Of a stretch of DNA of 64,000 nucleotides, positions 27,418 to 33,557 are shown piece by piece. The first letter of the stretch is position 1; every line of letters starts with the position of its first letter. Location of the stretch: assembly GCF_900113695.1 (NCBI RefSeq), contig NZ_FOQH01000011.1:165459-229458 (forward strand), written 5' to 3'. The position numbers and the translations under genes were made by a program. This DNA comes from Albimonas pacifica. GTDB taxonomy: Bacteria > Pseudomonadota > Alphaproteobacteria > Rhodobacterales > Rhodobacteraceae. The notes beneath the pieces are model-generated. The model was not told where the DNA came from and did no database searches. It was given only the letters and a program-made list of their open reading frames with translations.

Positions 27418-28281
27418 TCAGAGCTTGTTGATCGGCACCTTGAGGTAGACGCCGCCGTCCTCCTCGGGCGGGGGCATGCGTCCGGCGCGCATGTTCACCT
27501 GGATCGAGGGGATGATCAGCTTGGGCATGCCCAGCTTCGCGTCCCGCTCGGTGCGCATGCGGATGAAATCGGCCTCGGTGGCGCCGCCGCCGACGTGGAC
27601 GTTCTTCGCCTTCTGCTCGCCCACCGTGCTCTCCCACGCGTACTCGTCGCGGCCGGGGGCCTTGTAGTCGTGGCAGGTGAAGATGCGGGTCTCGTCGGGC
27701 AGCGACAGGATCTTCTGGACCGAGGCCCACAGCATCTCGGCCGAGCCGCCGGGGAAGTCGCAGCGCGCGGTGCCGAAATCGGGCTGGAACAGCGTGTCGC
27801 CCACGAAGGCCGCGTCGCCGATCACGTAGGTCAGGCAGGCGGGCGTGTGGCCCGGCGTGTGCAGCACGAAGCCCTCCAGCGCGCCGATCGCGAAGCGGTC
27901 CCCCTCCTTGAACAGCTGGTCGAACTGGGAGCCGTCGCGCTCGAACTCGGTGCCCTCGTTGAAGATCTTGCCGAAGGTGTCCTGCACCACGCGGATGTTC
28001 TCGCCGATGCCGATCCTGCCCCCCAGCGCCTTCTGCAGGTAGGGCGCGGCCGAGAGGTGGTCGGCGTGGACGTGGCTCTCCAGCAGCCATTCCACCGTCA
28101 GCCCCCTCTCCTTCACCCAGGCGATGATCTCGTCGGCGGATTCGGTCGAGGTGCGCCCGGCGGCGTTGTCGAAATCGAGGACCGAATCGACGATCGCGCA
28201 GGCGTTGGAGGTCGGGTCCTTCACGACGTAGCTGACGGTGTTGGTCGGCTCGTCGAAGAAGGCGGTCACGTCAGGTCGCAT
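27418..28281 (-). CDS. MBL-fold sulfur (persulfide) dioxygenase-like hydrolase
   Basis: A 287-residue metallo-beta-lactamase-fold protein of the ETHE1/Blh group. The metal motif HVHADH is at about residue 70, HTPGHTPACLTY at about 148, GDTLFQPDFGTARCDFPGGS at about 170 and FTCHDYK at about 205. GTARCDFPGGS is typical of glutathione-persulfide dioxygenases that oxidise sulfane sulfur to sulfite, and of Blh encoded in BigR operons. The ATG at 28281 (MRPDVTAFFDEPTN) has GGAG at 7 bases and matches the family N-terminus; the ATG at 28320 and TTG at 28326 upstream have no ribosome site. An AT-rich promoter region precedes it. No BigR-type regulator is in view. Confidence 0.9.
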   Translation of the reverse strand: MRPDVTAFFDEPTNTVSYVVKDPTSNACAIVDSVLDFDNAAGRTSTESADEIIAWVKERGLTVEWLLESHVHADHLSAAPYLQKALGGRIGIGENIRVVQDTFGKIFNEGTEFERDGSQFDQLFKEGDRFAIGALEGFVLHTPGHTPACLTYVIGDAAFVGDTLFQPDFGTARCDFPGGSAEMLWASVQKILSLPDETRIFTCHDYKAPGRDEYAWESTVGEQKAKNVHVGGGATEADFIRMRTERDAKLGMPKLIIPSIQVNMRAGRMPPPEEDGGVYLKVPINKL

Positions 28282-28380
28282 GGATCGCTCCAGGGTCGGT
28301 CGTGGGTCTGGCAGAGACATAGGCAAGCATTCTTTGTTTTGAATGGGTAATTCCGTCGCAATCTAGTGTAAAATGCGCCG
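28282..28380 (-). promoter_or_regulatory. AT-rich promoter region of the MBL gene
   Basis: The stretch at about 28322-28375 is far richer in A/T than its surroundings. On the minus strand it contains ATTC-AAAACAAA-GAAT, a short inverted repeat, and TTTTACACTAGATT. Persulfide-sensing repressors bind AT-rich inverted repeats, so this could be an operator. That is inference from position and composition. Confidence 0.4.
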
Positions 28381-28459
28381 CGCGCAGGGTCATCCCCTAT
28401 GTGCAGGGTTTTTGCGATGGAATTCCGGGGGGTTGGGGCGGCGGGCCGCAGGCCTGGGC

Positions 28460-29146
28460 TCAGTCCCCGGCGGCCTCGTCGAGCGAGGCGATGGTTTCAT
28501 GCAGGAACCGCCGCTCGACCATCACCACCGCCGCCCGCCGGTCGAGGTCGAGGCCGACCTCGGCCGTCTCGGCGCGGTTGGAGGTGCCGATCCGCGTCTC
28601 CGGCCCGAGCGCGAGATCGACCAGCGGCCAGGCCAGGCCGCACGAGGCGAGGCCGGTGCAGGGTCCCAGCGGGAAGATCGAGACGCGGGCCCCCGGGGCC
28701 AGCCGCGCCCGCCAGCGAAGCGGCGCGAGGAAGGCCAGGTCCTCCCGCCCCGCCAGCAGGATCCGCCGGTCGGGATGGGTGGCGAGCGCGTGCAGCGCCG
28801 CCAGCGAATGGTCGAGCCGCCCGCCGAGAAAGCCCGCCGCCAGGTACAGCGGCGCGCGCGTCAGGCGCAGGCACTTGCCCAGATCGGTGCTCTCCTGCTC
28901 CGGCTCGTGCAGGAAGCGGGGACCGAGGCGGGCCCGCCAGCCCGCGTAGTCGGAGAGCGAGTCCATGTCGCCGATGATGGCGTCGGGCGGCTCGCCCCCC
29001 GCCAGCCGGTCGGCGCCCCCGTCGGCTGCGACCACCGCGCCGCAGAGAGGGCGAAGTTCCGCGATCAGCTCCGGCGCGGCCGGCCCCCCGCCCAGCAGCA
29101 GCACCGGCGCGTCGTAGACCAGGGGGAGGGAGACCGGGCCGCTCAA
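28460..29146 (-). CDS. thiN: Thiamine diphosphokinase
   Basis: A 228-residue thiamine pyrophosphokinase making thiamine diphosphate from thiamine and ATP. All catalytic motifs are visible in order: VLLLGGGP, VAADGGADRL, IIGDMDSLSD, the QESTDLGKCL helix with the DxxK pair, and FLGGRLDHSLAALHAL, with an all-beta C-terminal thiamine-binding part. No ATG or GTG fits, so the start is probably the TTG at 29146, four bases after the GST stop on the same strand. It probably belongs to one transcript with that gene. The functional link to the GST is unclear. Confidence 0.87.
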   Translation of the reverse strand: MSGPVSLPLVYDAPVLLLGGGPAAPELIAELRPLCGAVVAADGGADRLAGGEPPDAIIGDMDSLSDYAGWRARLGPRFLHEPEQESTDLGKCLRLTRAPLYLAAGFLGGRLDHSLAALHALATHPDRRILLAGREDLAFLAPLRWRARLAPGARVSIFPLGPCTGLASCGLAWPLVDLALGPETRIGTSNRAETAEVGLDLDRRAAVVMVERRFLHETIASLDEAAGD

Positions 29147-29150
29147 GGAC

Positions 29151-29798
29151 TTACGCCGCGGGCGGCACGTAGCGCTGCAGCGACGGGCGATCGGCGAGCG
29201 ACGCCTGCCACGCCAGCGTGGCCGTGTGATCCTCGGGCACCCGGGTCTTGGTGACGCGCATGAAATCGAGGGCGATGTAGGCGTTGATGTCGGCCATGGT
29301 GAAGCGGTCGCCGGCGAGGAACGGGCTCGCCCGCAGACGCGCCTCGACCACCTCGAGGCCCTTGGCGAGCGGGCGGCGGTGCCATTCGGACATCACCGGC
29401 TCCTGCACCTCGAGCGTCGCCATGGCGGGGTGCGAGTGGCGGAAGACATAAGCCGCAGGAAGCATGATCATGAACTCCACCCGGCGGTTCCACTGGTCGA
29501 TGCGGCCGAGCTCCAGCGGCGTCGCGCCCATCAGGTTGGGCTCGGGGTGCAGCGCCTCGAGGTAGCGGCAGATCGCCATGGTCTCGGTCAGGGTCGAGCC
29601 GTCGGAGAGCTCCAGCGCCGGCAGGTGATGGGTGCCGAACTTGTCGAGATGCGCGGGGTCGTAATGGGCGCGGGTGGCGAGGTCGATCTCCTCCTTGGGG
29701 ATCTCGACGCCCTTCTCGATCAGGAAGGCGTTCACGCGGCGGGGGTTGGGGGCGGTGGAGCAGGTCACCAGCCGGACGGGCTGCGGGGCGTCGGTCAA
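29151..29798 (-). CDS. Glutathione S-transferase family protein
   Basis: A 215-residue soluble GST. The thioredoxin-like N-terminal domain (about 5-85) shows RLVTCSTAPNPRRVNAFL, THHLPALELSDGSTLTETMAICRYLE with the cis-proline and the glutathione gamma-glutamyl-binding T-E-T. The helical C-terminal domain contains FLAGDRFTMADINAYIALDF. The best start is a TTG with GGGAGG 7 bases upstream, giving a normal GST length; the long upstream open frame runs into the palindromic repeat element and is not coding. The substrate is unknown. Confidence 0.88.
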   Translation of the reverse strand: MTDAPQPVRLVTCSTAPNPRRVNAFLIEKGVEIPKEEIDLATRAHYDPAHLDKFGTHHLPALELSDGSTLTETMAICRYLEALHPEPNLMGATPLELGRIDQWNRRVEFMIMLPAAYVFRHSHPAMATLEVQEPVMSEWHRRPLAKGLEVVEARLRASPFLAGDRFTMADINAYIALDFMRVTKTRVPEDHTATLAWQASLADRPSLQRYVPPAA

Positions 29799-29929
29799 GT
29801 CGGGTCCTCCCTTTGCTTTGGGCGGGAGAGTGCCTCTCCGCGCCGGGAAAGGAAACCGGGGACGGAGGCGCCCTGCGGGCGGGCTTGGGCGTGGGGCCGG
29901 CGGAGCGCCTCCAGGGGACATGGGAGGAC

Positions 29930-30120
29930 GCTCCCGACTCACCCGGAAACAAGCCCCGCGCCTGTTTCCCGGACCCGTCTCTCGCTGAAGATGCCTGAGC
30001 GACCCGGCCGGAGGGGTCAAGGACAAGCCCCCTTCGGGGGTCGCGTGCCGCGATCCTTGACCCCTCCGGCCGAGTCGCTCTGATCGGCATCAGCGAGAGA
30101 CGGCTCCGGGAAACAGGCGC
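29930..30120 (-). repeat. Long palindromic intergenic element, copy 1
   Basis: Positions 29958-30120 form an imperfect inverted repeat with ~65-base arms around a short centre. The arms share GGAGGGGTCAAGGA/TCCTTGACCCCTCC, GAGCGAC/GTCGCTC and GTCTCTCGCTGA/CAGCGAGAGAC. The flank 29930-29943 (GCTCCCGACTCACC) is also conserved in copy 2 at 55381-55574, which lies in the opposite orientation. The element fills most of the 361-base gap between the GST and rnr genes, in which I see no gene. Arm-derived peptides (for example GRVAQAS and RDGSGKQA) appear in several frames and are spurious. Confidence 0.85.
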
Positions 30121-30159
30121 TTTTCGAGGGCCGGCGGCCGCGCGCCGGCGCCCGGGCGA

Positions 30160-32421
30160 TCAGCCGCGGCGCTTGTGGCGGGCGTGCTTGGCGCGGGCCT
30201 TGGTGGCGGAGCTGAGCTTCTTGCGGGGCGCGCGGCCGCGGGCCCGGCCGGGGCGGGGGGCGTCGTCGCCCTCGATCTCCAGCAGTTCGAGCAGCAGGCC
30301 GCCGGTGACGGGGACGGCCTCCGACAGGCGCACCAGGCAGCGCTGGCCCATGCCGATCACCCGGCCCGAGTCCTCGCCCGTCAGGGTGTGGGTTTCGGGG
30401 TCGTGGCGGAACCACTCGCGCCCCAGGCTCGCGATCGGGACCAGGCCGTCGGCGCCGGTCTCGTCGAGCTTCACGAAGAGGCCGAAGCGCGCCACCCCGG
30501 CGACGCGGCCCGCGAACTCGTTGCCCACCCGCTCGGAAAGGTAGGAGGCGAGATAGCGGTCGTTGGTGTCGCGCTCCGCCGTCATCGAGCGGCGCTCGGT
30601 GAAGGAGATGTGCTCGGCGGTGTCCTTGAGCTCCTCGATCTCCTCGCCGGTCTGGCCGTCGGTCCCCCAGTCGTGGGCCGAGATCAGGGCGCGGTGCACG
30701 ATCAGGTCCGCATAGCGGCGGATCGGCGAGGTGAAATGCGCATAGGCCCGCAGGTTCAGGCCGAAGTGGCCGAGGTTGTCGGGCGAGTAATAGGCCTGGG
30801 TCTGCGAGCGCAGGACGGTCAGGTTGATCAGCTCGGCGAACTCCGACCCCGCGGCCTGGTGCAGGAGGCGGTTGAACAGCGCGGGGCGGATCGCCTGGGA
30901 TTTCGACAGCGTCAGCCCGCAGCCTTCGGCCACGTCGCGAAGCGTGTCGAGCTTGTCCTGGCCGGGCTCCTCGTGGACGCGCAGCAGGTGGGGGCGGCGT
31001 TTCGCTTCCAGCGTCTCGGCGGCGCAGACGTTGGAGAGGATCATGAACTCCTCGATCAGCCGGTGCGCCTCCAGCCGGTCGCGGAAGCCGACGGAGGCGA
31101 CGGTTCCGTCCTCAGCCAGCTTGATGCGGCGCTCGGGCAGGTCGAGGTCGAGGGGCTGCCTGCGCTCGCGCGCCTTCGCGGCCGAATCGTAGGCGGCGTA
31201 GAGGTCGGCGATGGTCTTGAGATGCGGCTCCACCTCCGGGCCGGGGCGGCCGTCGGCGGCGGCCTGCACCTGCTCGTAGGTCAGCGAGGCGGGAGAGCGC
31301 ATCAGCGCGCGGTGGAAATCGTGGGCGAGCTTGGTCCCGTCCTCGGACAGCACCATGCGCAGGGCGATGCAGGGGCGGTCCTCGTGCGCGACCAGCGAGC
31401 AGAGGTCGGCCGAGAGCTCCTCGGGCAGCATCGGCACGACGCGATCGGGGAAATAGGTGGAGTTGCCGCGCAGCCGCGCCTCGCGGTCGAGGGGCGAGCC
31501 GGGGCGCACGTAGTGGGCGACGTCCGCGATGGCGACCCAGACGATATGGCCGCCGGGATTCTCGGGGTCGGGATCGGGCTGGGCGCAGACGGCGTCGTCG
31601 TGGTCGCGCGCATCGGCCGGGTCGATGGTGACCAGGGGAAGATGCCGCAGGTCCTCGCGGCCCTTGAGCGAGGTCACCGGCCGGGCGGCGGCCGCGGCCT
31701 CGGTCACCCGCTCGGGGAAGGCGTCGGGGATTCCCTGCTCGTGGATCGCGATCAGGGAGAAGCTGCGGGCGGAGCCGGGGGAGCCCAGCCGCTCCACCAC
31801 CCGGGCGCGGGGCAGCGCCAGCTCGCGGTTGCGGCGGATCTGGCCTATCTGCTCGGCCTCGATCAGCTCGCCGTTCTCGGCCTCGCCGGCGTCGCGGGCG
31901 GCGATCACCCATTCGCGCTGGTCGCCCTTGGAGACGGGGACCAGCCGGCCGCCGCCGTCGGGGGCCTGGCGGAAGATTCCAAGGATCTTGCGCGGGCCGG
32001 CGCCGATCTTCTTGATGACCTTGCCGACGTAGGCGTGATCCTCGCCGTGCACCGGCGTCACCCGGGTCAGCAGGCGGTCGCCGGGGCCCGGCGCGGGGCC
32101 GCGCGAGCCGGGCTGGATCAGCACCTTCGGCGCGGGCTCGTCGCGGTCCCAGTCCTGGGGGGTGGCGAAGAGATCGCCCGCATGGTCGGGCTCGCCGACC
32201 ACCAGCACCGCCACGGGGGGCAGGTGGCCGGGGGCGGCGAAGCTCTTGCCCGGGCGCTTCTCGATCACCCCCTCCTCGGTCAGTTCGCGCAGGAGGTCCT
32301 TGAGCTGCACGCGCTCCACCCCCTTCAGGCCGAAGGCGCGCGCGAGGTCGCGCTTGCCGGCCTTGTCGGGGTTGAGGCGAATGAAGTCGGCGAGGGTGTC
32401 TTTGTCGGGAACTCGGCTCAT
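30160..32421 (-). CDS. rnr: Ribonuclease R
   Basis: A 753-residue 3'-5' exoribonuclease that degrades structured RNA. In order: an N-terminal winged-helix-like region (GKRDLARAFGLKGVERVQLKDLLREL), cold-shock-like domains, the RNB catalytic domain starting near LVTIDPADARDHDDAVCA whose aspartates bind magnesium, the YSPDNLGHFGLNLRAYAHFTSPIRRYADL segment, a C-terminal S1 domain (FAGRVAGVARFGLFVKLDETGADGLVPIASL), and a short basic tail rich in Lys and Arg. Length and order match the alphaproteobacterial enzyme. An esterase gene ends upstream on the same strand with only 13 bases between. Confidence 0.96.
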   Translation of the reverse strand: MSRVPDKDTLADFIRLNPDKAGKRDLARAFGLKGVERVQLKDLLRELTEEGVIEKRPGKSFAAPGHLPPVAVLVVGEPDHAGDLFATPQDWDRDEPAPKVLIQPGSRGPAPGPGDRLLTRVTPVHGEDHAYVGKVIKKIGAGPRKILGIFRQAPDGGGRLVPVSKGDQREWVIAARDAGEAENGELIEAEQIGQIRRNRELALPRARVVERLGSPGSARSFSLIAIHEQGIPDAFPERVTEAAAAARPVTSLKGREDLRHLPLVTIDPADARDHDDAVCAQPDPDPENPGGHIVWVAIADVAHYVRPGSPLDREARLRGNSTYFPDRVVPMLPEELSADLCSLVAHEDRPCIALRMVLSEDGTKLAHDFHRALMRSPASLTYEQVQAAADGRPGPEVEPHLKTIADLYAAYDSAAKARERRQPLDLDLPERRIKLAEDGTVASVGFRDRLEAHRLIEEFMILSNVCAAETLEAKRRPHLLRVHEEPGQDKLDTLRDVAEGCGLTLSKSQAIRPALFNRLLHQAAGSEFAELINLTVLRSQTQAYYSPDNLGHFGLNLRAYAHFTSPIRRYADLIVHRALISAHDWGTDGQTGEEIEELKDTAEHISFTERRSMTAERDTNDRYLASYLSERVGNEFAGRVAGVARFGLFVKLDETGADGLVPIASLGREWFRHDPETHTLTGEDSGRVIGMGQRCLVRLSEAVPVTGGLLLELLEIEGDDAPRPGRARGRAPRKKLSSATKARAKHARHKRRG

Positions 32422-32434
32422 CGGCCGCCCGCTA

Positions 32435-33406
32435 TCACGGACCGGGGCGCTCGGCCAGCGAAACGAAGAAGGCGGCGATCAGGACGGTGGCGTCGGGGGC
32501 CCCCTCCGGGACCGGCGGGCCGAGCCCGTCGCCCGCCCGCCCCCGCTCGGGCGAGCCCGGCCAGCGGTGGCCCATGCGCTCGATCCGCCAGGCGATCATC
32601 GGCGCCTCGCAGGCGAACCACAGCCGCTTGCGCCCGCCCGCGGGCAGGGTCTCGTCGCTGGGCGCCCGGCAGCCGTTGAGGGCCGCGAGCGAGGAGGCGG
32701 TGCGCGCGACCGAGGCCATGGCCCCGGCGCCGACCTTGCGCGCGGGCGGGGCCTGGCCGCCGGCGTAGGGGACGAACGGGTCCTCGGTCCCGTGGAACAT
32801 CAGCACCGAGACGGGCCGCCCCTGCGCGCAGTGCAGCGAGGCGGGCCAGGAGCCGGCGACGACCGCGGCGCCCATGGCGAGGCCCGGCGCCTCGCACAGC
32901 GTGCGCAGCACCATCGAGCCGCCCTCGCCGAAGCCCGCCAGCACGATGCGGGAGGGGTCGGCGAGGCCCTGTCCGGCAAGCGCGGCGACCAGCGCGCGCA
33001 GGAAGGCCACGTCGGGCATCCGCACCGCCTCGCCCCCGTCGACGCGGCGCCGCCCGGCGTTCCAGGTCCGCTCGGCCCCCTCGGGGTAGACCCGCAGCCA
33101 GTCCTTCAGCGGCTCGGCGCGCTCGAGCGCGGCCAGCGCGCGGACCTGGCGCGCGGACTGGCCCATGTCGTGCAGCAGGATCAGGGTCGGCAGCGGTCCG
33201 GCGGGGGGCTGGCCGTCAGCCGCGGCGGGGGGCTCGACCAGGGCCGTCCGGGGGAGACCGTCGACGGAGAGGGTGATGCGCTCGACGCCCTCGGGAAGCG
33301 GGGCGGCGGGGGCCGCGGCCGGCAGGGCCAGGAGAAGCGCGGCGAGCGCGGCGCGCGGCCCCGCTCCGGGCGCGCGCGGCCGGCGGCGGGAGAGGTCCCG
33401 GGTCAA
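32435..33406 (-). CDS. Secreted esterase, PHB-depolymerase/feruloyl-esterase (LpqC-like) family
   Basis: About 323 residues with an Arg-rich n-region and a hydrophobic core (RAALAALLLALPAAAPAAP) forming a signal peptide. The hydrolase part has TLILLHDMGQSA near the oxyanion hole, the nucleophile region VLAGFGEGGSMVL where the usual GxSxG serine is replaced by glutamate (GFGEGG), FHGTEDPFVPYAGG with the acid, and GHRWPGS with the histidine. Loss of the nucleophilic serine would argue against normal esterase activity. The start is uncertain: a TTG inside a CCCGGG-TCAAG palindrome is the first sensible codon; further upstream lies the 18-bp tandem repeat. It is followed closely by rnr. Confidence 0.72.
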   Translation of the reverse strand: MTRDLSRRRPRAPGAGPRAALAALLLALPAAAPAAPLPEGVERITLSVDGLPRTALVEPPAAADGQPPAGPLPTLILLHDMGQSARQVRALAALERAEPLKDWLRVYPEGAERTWNAGRRRVDGGEAVRMPDVAFLRALVAALAGQGLADPSRIVLAGFGEGGSMVLRTLCEAPGLAMGAAVVAGSWPASLHCAQGRPVSVLMFHGTEDPFVPYAGGQAPPARKVGAGAMASVARTASSLAALNGCRAPSDETLPAGGRKRLWFACEAPMIAWRIERMGHRWPGSPERGRAGDGLGPPVPEGAPDATVLIAAFFVSLAERPGP

Positions 33407-33415
33407 GCCCGGGAC
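33395..33415. repeat. GTCCCGGG-TCAAG-CCCGGGAC palindrome
   Basis: A perfect 8-bp stem with a 5-base loop, overlapping the proposed start of the secreted esterase. Palindromes of this form occur widely between genes in Rhodobacteraceae-like genomes. It could occlude the ribosome site of the esterase gene. Confidence 0.55.
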
Positions 33416-33423
33416 ACGCGGGC

Positions 33424-33510
33424 GGCGCGGGGCGCGCACCCGGCGCGGGGCGCGCAACTGGCGCGGGGCGCGCAACCGGCGCGGGGCGCGCACCCGGCGC
33501 GGGGCGCGCG
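33424..33510. repeat. 18-bp tandem repeat, 4.8 copies
   Basis: The unit GGCGCGGGGCGCGCAMYY starts at 33424, 33442, 33460, 33478 and (partly) 33496. Copies differ only in the last four bases. As 18 is divisible by three, every frame stays open across it, which explains the Arg/Pro-rich spurious extension of the esterase frame. It lies in the 151-base space between topA and the esterase. Confidence 0.85.
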
Positions 33511-33557
33511 AGGGGCCGCCGGGGGGCGGGCGCGGCCCCGGGGGGACGCGCCGGGGG

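Noticed and set aside
29813..30415. Conserved peptides (GRVAQAS, RDGSGKQA) shared with frames near 55411-56370
   Set aside because: The similarity arises because both are translations of the palindromic repeat element, not because of a protein family.
33424..33510. Possible CRISPR array
   Set aside because: The 18-bp units abut without spacers and differ only in terminal bases, so this is a simple tandem repeat.
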